From positions 620,001 through 684,000 of the forward strand of contig NZ_AP024852.1 in the NCBI RefSeq assembly GCF_024346715.1: a stretch of DNA of 64,000 bases, written 5' to 3'. The stretch comes from Photobacterium swingsii (GTDB lineage Bacteria; Pseudomonadota; Gammaproteobacteria; Enterobacterales; Vibrionaceae). Positions 51,958 to 62,155 of this stretch are shown in pieces (positions within the stretch are counted from its first letter, which is position 1; each line of letters begins with the position of its first letter). A program made the translations under genes and the position numbers. Below the pieces are notes generated by a model. That model did no database searches, had not been told where the DNA came from, and worked only from the letters and a program-made list of their open reading frames with translations.

Positions 51958-52052
51958 CTTTGATTACTCCTAAATGGTTCTTTGATTATATGGACTCTGC
52001 GTGCGAGATGGTATCCTTGCGCGCCTGAATTCACCGCGTTGGAATAAATGAA

Positions 52053-52373
52053 ATGGATAAATACCATCATTGCCAAAGATTACTGGATGAACTGCAACAA
52101 ACGATGCAGCAAAATCAACAATGGGAAATATCTTCCCCGAGTGCGCAAGCGCTGGCGAGTGTCGAACCTTTTGCGATTGATACCTTGTCGTGTGCTCAGT
52201 GGTTGCAATGGATTTTTATTCCTAAGATGACGCAGTTAATTGCCTCACATTTTCCTTTGCCGACGCAATTTGAGATTGCCCCTTATGTTGAAGAAGCCAT
52301 GAAAAATGAGCAAGGCTACGAGGGAATATTAGCGGTGTGCAATGAATTCGATAATTTAATGAAAGCGAAGTGA
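52053..52373 (+). CDS. yqcC: YqcC family protein (DUF446)
   Basis: A 106-residue protein matching YqcC: LLDELQQTMQQNQQWE, SVEPFAIDTLSCAQWLQWIFIPKM and LPTQFEIAPYVEEAM. In E. coli yqcC, truC and yqcA form an operon next to csrB, as here. It overlaps an alternative GTG start of truC. Function unknown, though linkage to truC is conserved. Confidence 0.9.
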   Translation: MDKYHHCQRLLDELQQTMQQNQQWEISSPSAQALASVEPFAIDTLSCAQWLQWIFIPKMTQLIASHFPLPTQFEIAPYVEEAMKNEQGYEGILAVCNEFDNLMKAK

Positions 52374-52378
52374 GCCTA

Positions 52379-53125
52379 ATGGAACTCGAAATATTATTCC
52401 AAGATGAATACCTAGTGGCGGTGAATAAGCCGGCAGGTATGTTAGTGCACCGTTCTTGGCTCGATAGCCATGAAACACAGTTTGTGATGCAAACGCTGCG
52501 AGACCAAATTGGCCAGCACGTTTTCCCTTTACACCGCCTTGACCGTCCGACCTCAGGTGTATTGATTTTTGGTTTATCGAGCGAAATTGCCGCGCAGATG
52601 ATGCCACTGTTTGCTGGTCGCGATATCCATAAAACTTACCATGCCGTGGTACGTGGTTGGATCAAAGAAGCGGCTGTGCTCGACTATCCGTTGAAAAAAG
52701 AGCTGGATAAAATTGCGGATAAAAATGCCAGTGAAGAGCAAGAAGCGCAAGAGGCCGTGACGGCTTATGCGCCATTAGCCACAGTTGAAACCGATATTCC
52801 CGTTGGACGCTATAGCACCAGCCGTTACTGTTTAGTGGAAATGAAACCAGAAACTGGGCGTAAGCACCAGCTGCGTCGCCATATGCACCATTTAAGCCAT
52901 CACATAATTGGTGATGTGAACCACGGTGATGGCCGTCATAATCGCATGTTCCGTGAAAATTATGATTGCCATCGCTTGATGTTACATGCATCTCGCTTGC
53001 AGTTTGCACACCCAATTACCGGTGAAGCGCTAGATATTCGCGCTAATGTTGATGAGCCATGGCTACGCGTAATGGCTGCGTTTGATTGGCCTATTTCCTT
53101 GATGTGTGCTTCTGAAAGCGCATGA
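52379..53125 (+). CDS. truC: tRNA pseudouridine(65) synthase TruC
   Basis: A 248-residue RluA-family pseudouridine synthase. The catalytic Asp lies in HRLDRPTSGVLIFGLS; VNKPAGMLVHRS, ETGRKHQLRRHMHH and LMLHASRLQFAHPITGE are the other family blocks. It isomerises U65 in tRNA-Ile and tRNA-Asp. ATG 52379 gives the family N-terminus MELEILFQDEYLVAV; GTG 52370 overlapping yqcC is possible. Confidence 0.94.
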   Translation: MELEILFQDEYLVAVNKPAGMLVHRSWLDSHETQFVMQTLRDQIGQHVFPLHRLDRPTSGVLIFGLSSEIAAQMMPLFAGRDIHKTYHAVVRGWIKEAAVLDYPLKKELDKIADKNASEEQEAQEAVTAYAPLATVETDIPVGRYSTSRYCLVEMKPETGRKHQLRRHMHHLSHHIIGDVNHGDGRHNRMFRENYDCHRLMLHASRLQFAHPITGEALDIRANVDEPWLRVMAAFDWPISLMCASESA

Positions 53126-53221
53126 TTTAACCACTTAAATTGTTTGCAACTTTTATCAATGCCGACCACTCTAATACTAAAGGGATCTAACTGTCAGCCT
53201 GAAAGGCTAAGCGAGGAAGCG

Positions 53222-53677
53222 ATGGCAAAAATTGGCGTATTCGTCGGTTCGGTATTTGGTGGCGCGGAAGATGTCGCAGAAGAAGTGGCGGCAAAATTAA
53301 ATGAAAGCGGCCATTTAACCCAAGTGTATCTTGACCCTGAATTGAGTGACTTTGTCGCTTATCAGCAAGATATGGTGTTGGTGATTTCATCAACCACGGG
53401 GCAGGGGGAGATCCCTGATAATTTATTGCCATTGTTTATGGCGCTAAGTGATCAATTCCCGTTAATGCCAGCGATGCATTATGGTGTGGTGGCATTAGGA
53501 GATTCGAGCTATGGCGAAGATCGTTATTGTGGCGGTGGCCGTCAGTTTGATGAGCTGCTTCAACAGTTGCAGGCTAAACCATTAGCACCACGGCTAGACG
53601 TTGATGCCTGCGTAAACTTTGATGCGTTAGAGGTGGTGATCCCTTGGTTGGGCGGGTTATTAAAGAAAGTCGCTTGA
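53222..53677 (+). CDS. yqcA: Flavodoxin YqcA
   Basis: A 151-residue short-chain flavodoxin. The FMN phosphate loop region reads GVFVGSVFGGAEDVAEE, and SSTTGQGEIPDNLLPLF and VVALGDSSYGEDRYCGGGRQFDELL are the flavin-contacting loops. It may serve electron transfer to a reductase or radical enzyme; partner unknown. ATG 53222 has GAGGAAG upstream, and the frame to 53144 is not supported. Confidence 0.93.
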   Translation: MAKIGVFVGSVFGGAEDVAEEVAAKLNESGHLTQVYLDPELSDFVAYQQDMVLVISSTTGQGEIPDNLLPLFMALSDQFPLMPAMHYGVVALGDSSYGEDRYCGGGRQFDELLQQLQAKPLAPRLDVDACVNFDALEVVIPWLGGLLKKVA

Positions 53678-53740
53678 AATATGGCAGTTCAGGCCAACCA
53701 GTATAATTAACACCAGATAATGTGGTGAAGCGTGGAATAT

Positions 53741-53777
53741 AAAGCACATGGCCAGTAGAAAGGCGATGTGCTTTTTT
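53741..53777. terminator. Terminator between yqcA and yaeH
   Basis: AAAGCACAT/ATGTGCTTT stem with a 16-nt loop and six T residues; convergent genes on both sides. Confidence 0.8.
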
Positions 53778-53801
53778 GTTGATGGCGATTTATATTCGCG
53801 A

Positions 53802-54182
53802 CTATTTGAGCTTTTCGAGATCGGCTTCAATCTCTGCAATCTTATGACTTACCACTTGTTCTAAGTGGCGAAGATCGCCTAATATTTTCTTTTTAACATC
53901 TACTTCAACGTATTTGCGCTTAGTTATTTTATCAAGCTCATCAATGATATGGGTGAGGTTTCGGTTGATCTCGGTGACTTCTTTGTATTCGCGACTACCG
54001 CTATTGACTACAACAGATTTACGTTGGCGAGGAAATTTGAATTTGACGCTTTTAGCGAACAGTTCGCCTTTTCGTTTTTTGAAGTAAATTTTAAGAATAT
54101 CGTTCGCAGCTTCTTGGCGCAGGCTATAACGCTCGATAGTTTCTGGAAGTTCAATACCAATGCCAGTGAGGTTTGGATACAT
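53802..54182 (-). CDS. yaeH: UPF0325/DUF3461 protein YaeH
   Basis: A 126-residue protein closely matching E. coli Yae[35 protein letters not shown] in part, [17 protein letters not shown] and [25 protein letters not shown] 54182 with GAGG five bases upstream is the family start; the longer frame to 54245 is rejected. In E. coli it lies by dapD and glnD; here glnD is still next to it but dapD is 40 kb away. Function unknown. Confidence 0.92.
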   Translation of the reverse strand: MYPNLTGIGIELPETIERYSLRQEAANDILKIYFKKRKGELFAKSVKFKFPRQRKSVVVNSGSREYKEVTEINRNLTHIIDELDKITKRKYVEVDVKKKILGDLRHLEQVVSHKIAEIEADLEKLK

Positions 54183-54340
54183 AAGGGCCTCATTAATGTG
54201 GAGCGGTTGGTGGAAATCGTGCAACTTGTTCAAATAATGTAGCAAGTTTGTAGGAGGGATGCTTGTAAAGAGGCGAGGATATGTGGGCGAGATCGCCCTT
54301 ACTGGCAGCCTAAATCAATAAGGGCGTACTGTTTTTTCGC

Positions 54341-56947
54341 TTACTCAGGGTGAGCGAGTTTGGCGATAAGCTCGTTTTTTAAGGCTTGTTGTTCTTCTTC
54401 GGTTAATTGACTTCCATGCTCATTGACTAAGATAAAGAAATCTTCTGCTCGTTCACCAATCGTGGTGATCTTTGCGGCTTGTAAGCTGATATGCAGTTTG
54501 GCAAATACGGCGCCAATTTTGGCGAGTAACCCCGGCATATCAAGTGCGACTAACTCCATCATGGTTTTCTTGCCTGTTTTCGTTGGCAAGAAATCGACCT
54601 TGGTTTTGACGTTAAAATGCAGAAGTTTTCGCGGGGCGCGCTTTTTCTTACGATCTGACTTCATGTGCGTTAATGCATTCACCAGCGCACGGCGTACCGT
54701 GTTATGGCGGTTTTCGTTTAGCGCTTTGCCTGTTGGGTCGAGCACCATGAAGGTATCAAGCGCATAGCCATCCTTGCTGGTCATGATTTGGGCATCGTGT
54801 ACACTCAAGTTTTTCTTATCAAGTTCAGCAACCACAACGGAGAACAGTTTTGGTTTATCTTTACAATAAACAAAGACTTCAGTTCCTCCTCGGGTGGCTT
54901 TTTTACTCAATAAAATCAACGGCTTTTCATGGTCGTGGTGTAGCATTGCCTCTGCATGCCATGCCAGCTGCTTGTGCGTGTGGCGTAAGAAGTAATCGGC
55001 TTTAAAACGCTGCCACAAGACTTCAATTTCGCGTGGTGCAAAGTTTTGGCTGCGCAACAACGCAGAGGCTAATTGTTGATTATGGCGAATACGTTCGCGA
55101 ATATCAGGCGGGTTCTCTAACCCACGACGCAGTGCTTTTTGGGTTGAGTAATACAGCTCAGCCAGCAGGGTACGTTTCCAGCTATTCCACAAGTCTTGGT
55201 TGGTTGCACAAATATCGGCAACGGTTAAGCAAATCAAATAATCCAGTCGCTCTTCGTCTCGCACTGTCTTGGCAAACTCCGTCACGACCTCAGGATCATA
55301 AATATCACGACGTTGGGCGGTAACCGACATCAGTAAGTGGTGTTTAACGAGCCAAGAGACGATGTTGGCTTCAGGGCGCGATAACCCGTGCAAGATACAG
55401 AAATCATAAGCCTCGACAGCCCCCAGTTCTGAGTGATCGCCCCCGCGACCTTTGGCAATATCATGGAAAATCGCAGCAATCAGGAGTAGTTCTTTTTTGA
55501 TGATCCTAGGGTACACCTCGCAACAAATTGGGTGGCGTTCACGGTTCTCTGGATCGTTGAACTTATTCAGGTTTTTGAGTACGCGTATGCTGTGTTCATC
55601 GACCGTATAGACATGGAATAAGTCGAATTGCATCTGACCAACAATTTGACTCCATTGTGGTAAATACGAAGATAAAACACCGTGACGATGCATGAGGCGA
55701 AAGGCTTTTTGTAGTGCGTTGGGTTGGCGAACCAATTCCATGAATTTTTCACGCGCCGCTGGGATCTCAACCAAAAACACATTTAAACGACGACGCGCCG
55801 TTCGCAGTTGACGCAGTGTTGGTGCCGCGATCCCTTCAATACTGGAGTTTGCAGCTACGTGTAAACATAAATCCAAAATCGTTTCTGGGCGTGCTTGAAA
55901 AAGGGCGGGCTTAGTGGCTTCAATTAAGTGGCCTCGAATTTGGAAATCGTCACTCAAAGGGATGACTTCGCGTTCTTCACCGTTATTTAAAATAGCCTGA
56001 TCAAACAACTGCAATAGCATTTTATTGAGTTCTAATACCCGTCTTAGGGTGCGATAGAACTCTTTCATCATCATCTCGACACCGCGGTTACCTTCGCCAA
56101 TAAATCCGAGGTTTTCAGCCACGGATGCTTGATGACCAAAAGTGAGGCGGTTGTCGTAGCGACGTAACTCAATATGGAGTGCAAAACGGATTCGCCACAG
56201 CGCCGTTTGGCATTCGACAAGTTCGCGGTATTCTGCATCGGTTAAAAAACCAAAACGACTCATTTCTAAGAGGCTGGTGGCACCAAAATGACGACGTGCG
56301 ATCCAACTTAAGGTGTGGATATCCCGCAGACCCCCTGGGCTTGATTTAATATCAGGTTCTAAATTGTAGGTGGTATCGTGGTAGCGAGCATGGCGCTTGA
56401 TTTGTTCATCGAGCTTGGCTTGAAAAAAGGTTTCGCTTGGCCAGAAGTCGTTTGCATGCACCCGTTCTTCGAGCGCAAGAAAGGTGTCTTCGCAGCCGCA
56501 GATTTGACGAGCTTCTTGCAGGTTGGTGGCAACGGTCAAATCGTTAGCACCAATCTCTATGCATTGCTCAATGGTACGCACGCTATGGCCAACGTCGAGC
56601 CGTAAATCCCATAATAAGGTCAGATACTGGCTAACTTTCTCTCCTGTTGATTCGTCTAAAGCCGCTTGGCTAAGGATCAGGATATCGACATCAGACAGGG
56701 GATGTAATTCGCCGCGGCCGTAGCCACCAACAGCAATGAGCGCAAGCCCTGGGATCTCATGAAATTGAAAGTGACGCCAGAGGCGATGGAGTAGGCTATC
56801 AATAAAATGAGATCGTGCGTGTACTAGCTCTGTGACTGGTCTTTTAGCGAGAAACTGTGCTTTTTGCAGATCGGCAAATTGTTCGAGTTCATCGCGTAAG
56901 TGCTGCTGATTGCAGCCATGGTTTGAGTGAGCCAAAGTATCTGTCAT
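54341..56947 (-). CDS. glnD: Bifunctional uridylyltransferase/uridylyl-removing enzyme
   Basis: GlnD, 868 residues, is the nitrogen sensor that uridylylates PII proteins when glutamine is low and removes UMP when it is high. The nucleotidyltransferase motif VGGYGRGELHPLSDVDILIL is near residues 73-92, the HD domain (IFHDIAKGRGGDHSELG) near 500-515 removes UMP, and two ACT domains occupy the last 170 residues (FSVVVAELDKKNLSVHDAQI; MELVALDMPGLLAKIGAVFA) and bind glutamine. All motifs look intact. It is separated from map by a terminator. Confidence 0.97.
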   Translation of the reverse strand: MTDTLAHSNHGCNQQHLRDELEQFADLQKAQFLAKRPVTELVHARSHFIDSLLHRLWRHFQFHEIPGLALIAVGGYGRGELHPLSDVDILILSQAALDESTGEKVSQYLTLLWDLRLDVGHSVRTIEQCIEIGANDLTVATNLQEARQICGCEDTFLALEERVHANDFWPSETFFQAKLDEQIKRHARYHDTTYNLEPDIKSSPGGLRDIHTLSWIARRHFGATSLLEMSRFGFLTDAEYRELVECQTALWRIRFALHIELRRYDNRLTFGHQASVAENLGFIGEGNRGVEMMMKEFYRTLRRVLELNKMLLQLFDQAILNNGEEREVIPLSDDFQIRGHLIEATKPALFQARPETILDLCLHVAANSSIEGIAAPTLRQLRTARRRLNVFLVEIPAAREKFMELVRQPNALQKAFRLMHRHGVLSSYLPQWSQIVGQMQFDLFHVYTVDEHSIRVLKNLNKFNDPENRERHPICCEVYPRIIKKELLLIAAIFHDIAKGRGGDHSELGAVEAYDFCILHGLSRPEANIVSWLVKHHLLMSVTAQRRDIYDPEVVTEFAKTVRDEERLDYLICLTVADICATNQDLWNSWKRTLLAELYYSTQKALRRGLENPPDIRERIRHNQQLASALLRSQNFAPREIEVLWQRFKADYFLRHTHKQLAWHAEAMLHHDHEKPLILLSKKATRGGTEVFVYCKDKPKLFSVVVAELDKKNLSVHDAQIMTSKDGYALDTFMVLDPTGKALNENRHNTVRRALVNALTHMKSDRKKKRAPRKLLHFNVKTKVDFLPTKTGKKTMMELVALDMPGLLAKIGAVFAKLHISLQAAKITTIGERAEDFFILVNEHGSQLTEEEQQALKNELIAKLAHPE

Positions 56948-56987
56948 TGCTGTCCATGCCGTATGATGAAGGTGGAGAAGTTCTTAT

Positions 56988-57017
56988 AAAAAAGCCGACG
57001 TTATCGTCGGCTTTTTT
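56988..57017 (-). terminator. Terminator after map
   Basis: AAAAAAGCCGACG/CGTCGGCTTTTTT stem with a TTAT loop, 3 bp past the map stop, on the minus strand. Confidence 0.92.
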
Positions 57018-57019
57018 GA

Positions 57020-57850
57020 TTATGCGTTGTTTACAAAGCGAGGAAGTGATTCCTCTTTGCGAAGGGTTAACACTTCGCAACCTGTGTCTGTTACCAGTAG
57101 TGTGTGTTCCCACTGTGCCGAGTTCTTACCGTCGACTGTGTAGACTGTCCAACCATCTTCATCATCGACTAAGCAACCAAATTTGCCTGCGTTGATCATC
57201 GGCTCAATCGTGAAACACATACCTGCTTTTAGTACAGTACGGTCGTTGTTTTTGTAGTGAACCACTTGCGGTTCTTCATGGAATTCGTTGCCGATACCGT
57301 GACCACAAAAATCTTTTACGATAGAGAAACGGCTGTTACCGTTTTTGATGAATTTTTGAATAGCTGTACCGATTTCACCCAGTTTTGCACCAGGTTTTAC
57401 TTTTTTAATCGCAAGGTACAGGCTTTCTTGCGCTACGCGGCAAAGGCGTTTGTTCTCTAGTGATACTTCACCAACTTCAAACATTTTTGAAGTATCGCCG
57501 TGATAGCCGTCTTTGATAACCGTGATATCAATGTTCACGATGTCACCGTCTTGTAGGATAGCGGGTTTGCCAAATTTTTGGCCTTCATTACCATCTTTCT
57601 CAGCCGGAATACCGTGACATACGATGTGGTTGATTGACGTACAGATAGATTTCGGGAAACCGTGGTAGTTCAAAGGAGCAGGAATAGCACCTTGCTCTTT
57701 AGTGATGAACTCGTGACAGATTCGGTCAAGCTCTTCTGTTGTCACACCCGGCTTTACGTGAGGTTCAATCATCTCTAATACGTCAGCAGCCAGTTGACCT
57801 GCAACGCGCATTTTTTCGATTTCTTCCTGCGTTTTGATCTTGATAGTCAT
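57020..57850 (-). CDS. map: Type I methionine aminopeptidase
   Basis: Map, 276 residues, removes the initiator Met from nascent proteins. The metal ligands lie in INIDITVIKDGYHGDTS-like NIDITVIKDGYHGDTSKMF, FCGHGIGNEFHEEPQVVHY, TIEPMINAG and QWEHTLLV. Compared with E. coli it has an insert of about ten residues after CHGIPAE (DGNEGQKFGKP). ATG 57850 matches the family start MTIKIKTQEEIEKM. It is divergent from rpsB, a conserved arrangement. Confidence 0.96.
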   Translation of the reverse strand: MTIKIKTQEEIEKMRVAGQLAADVLEMIEPHVKPGVTTEELDRICHEFITKEQGAIPAPLNYHGFPKSICTSINHIVCHGIPAEKDGNEGQKFGKPAILQDGDIVNIDITVIKDGYHGDTSKMFEVGEVSLENKRLCRVAQESLYLAIKKVKPGAKLGEIGTAIQKFIKNGNSRFSIVKDFCGHGIGNEFHEEPQVVHYKNNDRTVLKAGMCFTIEPMINAGKFGCLVDDEDGWTVYTVDGKNSAQWEHTLLVTDTGCEVLTLRKEESLPRFVNNA

Positions 57851-57962
57851 TCAATCTTCTCTACGAATTACGGTTTACCTCTCATGTTATCAGCGAGGGG
57901 GCAATATGAAAACCAAGTTTCGCGCTAGAACCATATTTGGCTGGATTATTGATGGCTTTATA

Positions 57963-57978
57963 TGGTATAAAGCGCGCC
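57963..57978 (+). promoter_or_regulatory. Candidate rpsB-tsf promoter with GC-rich discriminator
   Basis: TGGTATAAA (extended -10, 57963-57971) is followed directly by GCGCGCC, a GC-rich discriminator typical of stringently controlled ribosomal promoters. No good -35 was found. The 316-bp map-rpsB gap otherwise holds the divergent map promoter region and the rpsB leader. Confidence 0.5.
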
Positions 57979-58070
57979 GTAAATGTGCTAATTCAGGTTG
58001 AAGCCTCGCACTTCACTGGGTTAGATGTATTTACACTAAACTTTATTAATCACTCACACATATCGACACA

Positions 58071-58166
58071 TGCTCCGGGGTGCCCGCTGCGATTGCTTCG
58101 GCAAATGCAGATAGAGGGTCGGTAGGATGGGATATGTGGACGCCTAACCCCATAGAGGAATATTCA
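58071..58166 (+). promoter_or_regulatory. rpsB 5' leader, probable S2 autoregulatory element
   Basis: The leader contains GGATGGGATATGTGGACGCC and TAACCCCA just before the ribosome site, which resembles the conserved part of the E. coli rpsB leader (GUGGA-GC..UAACCCC). Complementary GGGG/CCCC and CTGC/GCAG segments allow folding. In E. coli ribosomal protein S2 represses its own operon through this leader. Confidence 0.6.
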
Positions 58167-58889
58167 ATGGCAACTGTATCAATGCGCGACATGCTTCAAG
58201 CTGGTGTTCACTTCGGTCACCAAACTCGTTACTGGAACCCAAAAATGAAGCCATTCATTTTCGGTGCTCGTAACAAAGTACACATCATCAACCTAGAAAA
58301 AACTGTACCAATGTTTAACGACGCTCTAGCTGAAATCAACAAGATTGCAGCTCGTAAAGGTAAAGTTCTTTTTGTTGGTACTAAGCGCGCAGCCAGCGAA
58401 TCAATCAAAGAAGCAGCAGTAAGCTGTGACCAGTTCTACGTAAACAACCGCTGGTTAGGCGGTATGTTGACTAACTGGAAAACTGTTCGTCAGTCAATCA
58501 AACGTCTAAAAGATCTAGAAGTTCAGTCTACAGACGGTACTTTCGACAAGCTAACCAAGAAAGAAGCGCTAATGCGTACTCGTGAAATGGAAAAGCTTGA
58601 GAAATCTCTTGGCGGTATCAAGAACATGGCTGGTCTACCAGACGCTATGTTCGTAATCGATGCAGATCACGAACACATCGCAATTAAAGAAGCTAACAAC
58701 CTGGGTATCCCAGTATTTGCAGTAGTAGATACTAACTCTAACCCAGACGGCGTAGACTTCGTTATCCCTGGTAACGATGACGCAATCCGTTCTATCCAGC
58801 TTTACACTGGTGCGGTAGCGAAAACTGTTACAGAAGCACGTAACCAAGACATCGCAGCGCAAGCTGAAGAAGGCTACGTAGCTGAGTAA
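58167..58889 (+). CDS. rpsB: 30S ribosomal protein S2
   Basis: S2, 240 residues, starts [25 protein letters not shown]. Hallmarks are [37 protein letters not shown] and [22 protein letters not shown] 58167 has GAGGAA upstream; the long frame to 58080 reads the leader. Codon use is strongly biased (GGT, CGT, AAC, CTA), as expected for a highly expressed gene. Confidence 0.98.
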   Translation: MATVSMRDMLQAGVHFGHQTRYWNPKMKPFIFGARNKVHIINLEKTVPMFNDALAEINKIAARKGKVLFVGTKRAASESIKEAAVSCDQFYVNNRWLGGMLTNWKTVRQSIKRLKDLEVQSTDGTFDKLTKKEALMRTREMEKLEKSLGGIKNMAGLPDAMFVIDADHEHIAIKEANNLGIPVFAVVDTNSNPDGVDFVIPGNDDAIRSIQLYTGAVAKTVTEARNQDIAAQAEEGYVAE

Positions 58890-58950
58890 TAGCCAAAGCT
58901 CCTTTATTTGAGCTTCTTAAGTTACCTTGCGTAAACTAAGAATGGTTAGC

Positions 58951-58978
58951 AGGGGCCTACTTAGGCCCCTGATTTTTA
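58951..58978 (+). terminator. Terminator/attenuator between rpsB and tsf
   Basis: AGGGGCC/GGCCCCT stem, 6-nt loop, GATTTTTA tail. Probably reduces read-through into tsf. Confidence 0.75.
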
Positions 58979-59008
58979 TACCGAGTATTTAAAACTGAGG
59001 ATATGACA

Positions 59009-59854
59009 ATGGCAACAGTTACAGCTGCCCTAGTTAAAGAACTGCGTGAACGTACTGGCGCAGGCATGATGGAATGTAAAAAAGCACTTGTTGAAGCTAA
59101 CGCTGATATCGAGCTAGCAATCGAAAACATGCGTAAGAGCGGTGCTGCAAAGGCTGCTAAAAAAGCAGGTAACGTTGCTGCTGAAGGTACTATCTTAATC
59201 AAAGATGCTGACGGTGTTGCAGCTCTTCTAGAAGTTAACTGTCAAACTGACTTCGTTGCTAAAGATGCAAACTTCCTAGCATTCGCTAACGAAGTTCTAG
59301 ATGTAGCACTAGCTGAGCGTCTAGACATCGCAGCACTTCAAGCTAAGTTTGAAGAGCAACGCGTTACTCTAGTAGCTAAAATCGGTGAGAACATCGGCAT
59401 CCGTCGTGTTGAGTTCATCGAAGGCGCTAAAGTTGGTTCTTACCGTCACGGCGACCGTATCGGTGTTGTTGTTGCTGGTGAAGCTGACGAAGAAACTATC
59501 AAGCACGTTGCAATGCACATTGCTGCATCTAAGCCTGAGTTCGTTAACCCAGAAGACGTTCCAGCTGACGTAGTTGAGAAAGAGAAAGCAATTCAAGTAG
59601 CTATCGCTGTTGAATCTGGCAAGCCTCAAGAGATCGCAGAGAAAATGGTTGTTGGCCGCATGAAGAAATTCACAGGCGAAGTTTCTCTAACTGGTCAAGC
59701 ATTCATCATGGACCCATCTCAAACTGTTGGTCAAATGCTGAAAGCTAAAGGCGCTACAGTAACTAACTTCATCCGTCTTGAAGTTGGTGAAGGTATCGAG
59801 AAAGCTCAAGAAATGAGCTTCGCTGAAGAAGTAGCAGCAGTACAGAAGGGTTAA
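59009..59854 (+). CDS. tsf: Elongation factor Ts
   Basis: EF-Ts, 281 residues, regenerates EF-Tu-GTP. The N-terminal [25 protein letters not shown] holds the core-binding residues, followed by [12 protein letters not shown] and the C-terminal [22 protein letters not shown] 59009 has GAGG eight bases upstream; ATG 59003 is too close to it. Codon bias is very high. Confidence 0.98.
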   Translation: MATVTAALVKELRERTGAGMMECKKALVEANADIELAIENMRKSGAAKAAKKAGNVAAEGTILIKDADGVAALLEVNCQTDFVAKDANFLAFANEVLDVALAERLDIAALQAKFEEQRVTLVAKIGENIGIRRVEFIEGAKVGSYRHGDRIGVVVAGEADEETIKHVAMHIAASKPEFVNPEDVPADVVEKEKAIQVAIAVESGKPQEIAEKMVVGRMKKFTGEVSLTGQAFIMDPSQTVGQMLKAKGATVTNFIRLEVGEGIEKAQEMSFAEEVAAVQKG

Positions 59855-59875
59855 TCCTTCTTGTAAAAGAACTCC

Positions 59876-59905
59876 AAAGACCGTAGCCAAGGCTGCGGTC
59901 TTTTT
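59876..59905 (+). terminator. Terminator after tsf
   Basis: AAAGACCGTAGCC pairs with GGCTGCGGTC plus TTTTT, 2-nt loop. Confidence 0.88.
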
Positions 59906-59946
59906 ACAACTCCATATCTCAATTGTAAGCCTGGAAGGTAATCCTA

Positions 59947-60675
59947 ATGACCACAAACCCTAAACCGACTTATCAACGAATTCTGCTTAAACTGAGTGGC
60001 GAAGCGCTACAAGGCGAAGAAGGTTTTGGTATCGACGCACAAGTTCTTGACCGTATGGCGCAAGAAATTAAAGAACTGATTGAACTGGGTGTTCAAGTTG
60101 GCCTTGTTATCGGTGGTGGTAACTTGTTCCGTGGTGCTGGTCTAGCTGAAGCGGGTATGAACCGAGTTGTGGGCGACCACATGGGCATGCTAGCAACTGT
60201 TATGAATGGTCTTGCGATGCGTGACGCACTTCACCGTGCCTATGTGAACGCTCGAGTAATGTCTGCAATCCCTCTTAACGGCGTATGTGATAACTACAAC
60301 TGGGCTGACGCTATCAGCCAGTTACGTCAAGGCCGTGTAGTGATCTTCTCTGCGGGTACGGGTAACCCATTCTTCACAACGGATTCAGCTGCGTGTCTAC
60401 GCGGCATCGAAATTGAAGCTGACGTGGTGCTAAAAGCAACGAAAGTTGATGGTGTGTTCACAGATGATCCAGTTAAAAACCCTGATGCTGTTCTTTGTGA
60501 TAAGCTGGGCTACAATGATGTTCTTGAAAAAGAACTGAAAGTGATGGACTTAGCTGCATTTACTCTTGCTCGTGACCACTCTATGCCTATTCGTGTTTTC
60601 AACATGAATAAGCCAGGCGCTCTTCGCCGTGTAGTGATGGGTGAGCAAGAAGGCACGCTGATCGCTAACGACTAA
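59947..60675 (+). CDS. pyrH: UMP kinase
   Basis: PyrH, 242 residues, hexameric UMP kinase of the amino-acid-kinase fold. Motifs are [51 protein letters not shown] and [19 protein letters not shown]. It phosphorylates UMP to UDP for nucleic-acid and cell-wall precursors. It starts 92 bp after tsf, past the terminator. Confidence 0.98.
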   Translation: MTTNPKPTYQRILLKLSGEALQGEEGFGIDAQVLDRMAQEIKELIELGVQVGLVIGGGNLFRGAGLAEAGMNRVVGDHMGMLATVMNGLAMRDALHRAYVNARVMSAIPLNGVCDNYNWADAISQLRQGRVVIFSAGTGNPFFTTDSAACLRGIEIEADVVLKATKVDGVFTDDPVKNPDAVLCDKLGYNDVLEKELKVMDLAAFTLARDHSMPIRVFNMNKPGALRRVVMGEQEGTLIAND

Positions 60676-60734
60676 TTTTCGTAAGGGGCTCTATAGGGCC
60701 CTTTATAGTGACCGAATAATCAAGGATATTAATC

Positions 60735-61292
60735 GTGATTGATGCAATTAAACAAGATGCGCAAGAGCGCATGGCAAAAAGCGTTGAAGCGCTAAAAAAC
60801 CAGCTGGCTAAGATTCGTACAGGTCGTGCGCACCCAAGCCTACTAGACACTATTTACGTAGAATACTACGGTGCAAACACACCGCTTAAGCAACTTGCTA
60901 ACGTTGTTGCTGAAGATTCTCGTACTCTGGCGATCACTGTATTCGATAAAGAATTAGCGCCTAAAGTAGAAAAAGCAATCATGATGTCTGACCTGGGTCT
61001 AAACCCAATGTCAGCGGGTACGGTTATCCGTGTTCCACTTCCAGCACTAACGGAAGAGCGTCGTCGTGACCTTGTTAAGATTGTTCGTGCGGAAGCAGAA
61101 CAAGGCCGTGTTGCTGTTCGTAACATCCGTCGTGATGCTAACGCAGACGTTAAAGGTCTTCTGAAAGACAAAGAAATTTCTGAAGATGATGATCACCGCG
61201 CACAAGATGAAATTCAGAAACTGACAGACGTTGCAGTGAAGAACATCGATGCAGTACTAGAAGTTAAAGAAAAAGAGTTAATGGAAGTTTAA
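60735..61292 (+). CDS. frr: Ribosome recycling factor
   Basis: RRF, 185 residues, splits post-termination ribosomes with EF-G. The block [21 protein letters not shown] and [26 protein letters not shown] are characteristic. Start is GTG 60735 with AAGGA eight bases upstream. A strong terminator follows. Confidence 0.98.
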   Translation: MIDAIKQDAQERMAKSVEALKNQLAKIRTGRAHPSLLDTIYVEYYGANTPLKQLANVVAEDSRTLAITVFDKELAPKVEKAIMMSDLGLNPMSAGTVIRVPLPALTEERRRDLVKIVRAEAEQGRVAVRNIRRDANADVKGLLKDKEISEDDDHRAQDEIQKLTDVAVKNIDAVLEVKEKELMEV

Positions 61293-61327
61293 TTCTTCTC
61301 AGCTCATTAGCTTTATCTAAGTTAAGG

Positions 61328-61357
61328 CGCTGTGCGTGCAGCACAGCGTTTTTTTTT
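61328..61357 (+). terminator. Terminator after frr
   Basis: CGCTGTGC/GCACAGCG perfect stem, 5-nt loop, nine T residues. Confidence 0.92.
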
Positions 61358-61368
61358 GAGGAAGATTT

Positions 61369-62133
61369 ATGTCGGATTCGACAACTGACACCCCACTGAG
61401 CATCGACAGCCTTCCTAAGCATGTTGCAGTGATCATGGATGGCAATGGCCGTTGGGCTAAAGCGCAGGGCAAAGCTCGCGTTTTCGGTCATAAAGCGGGT
61501 GTAGAGGCTGTGCGTAAAACAGTATCTGTAGCGAATCGTTTTGGCATTAAAGTTGTCACCTTATTCGCGTTCAGTAGTGAAAATTGGCGCCGTCCAGAAG
61601 CGGAAGTTTCATTATTGATGGAGTTGTTCATGACTGTTTTAGGTCGTGAAGTTAAACGTCTGCACAAAAATAATATTCGCTTGAAGATCATCGGTGATAC
61701 AAGTCGCTTTAGTCAGCGTCTACAAGACAAAATCGCTGCTGCTGAAGCGCTGACGGCAGGCAATACTGGCATGGTATTGAATGTAGCAGCAAACTACGGT
61801 GGCCAGTGGGACATCCTTCAAGCAACTAAGCGTCTTGCTGTTCAAGTGGCTGAACACGGTTTAACAGCAGAAGATATTACCGAAGATATGTTAGCAGAGG
61901 GTTTAACCACCGCAGGATTACCTGATGTTGACCTATTAATTCGTACCAGTGGTGAATCACGCATTAGTAATTTCATGCTTTGGCAAATGGCTTACGCAGA
62001 AATGTACTTTTGTGAACAACACTGGCCAGATTTTGATGAAGACAGCTTTGCGAATGCGATGGCATGGTTTGTGAACCGTGAGCGTCGTTTTGGCTGCACT
62101 GGTGAGCAGCTTCAAGCATTGCTTCAACAATAA
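61369..62133 (+). CDS. uppS: Undecaprenyl diphosphate synthase
   Basis: UppS, 254 residues, makes the C55 lipid carrier for peptidoglycan and O-antigen. [17 protein letters not shown] holds catalytic Asp24, and [23 protein letters not shown] and [24 protein letters not shown] are the family blocks. It begins 11 bp after the frr terminator. Confidence 0.97.
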   Translation: MSDSTTDTPLSIDSLPKHVAVIMDGNGRWAKAQGKARVFGHKAGVEAVRKTVSVANRFGIKVVTLFAFSSENWRRPEAEVSLLMELFMTVLGREVKRLHKNNIRLKIIGDTSRFSQRLQDKIAAAEALTAGNTGMVLNVAANYGGQWDILQATKRLAVQVAEHGLTAEDITEDMLAEGLTTAGLPDVDLLIRTSGESRISNFMLWQMAYAEMYFCEQHWPDFDEDSFANAMAWFVNRERRFGCTGEQLQALLQQ

Positions 62134-62155
62134 AAAGATATAAAGAGGATGCAGC

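Noticed and set aside
54294-54326. Inverted repeat CGCCCTTA/TAAGGGCG after glnD as a terminator
   Set aside because: Long 17-nt loop and no T-run on the minus strand; too weak to call.
60680-60706. GGGCTC-TATAGGGCCC hairpin between pyrH and frr
   Set aside because: Imperfect pairing and no T-run; pyrH and frr may simply be co-transcribed.
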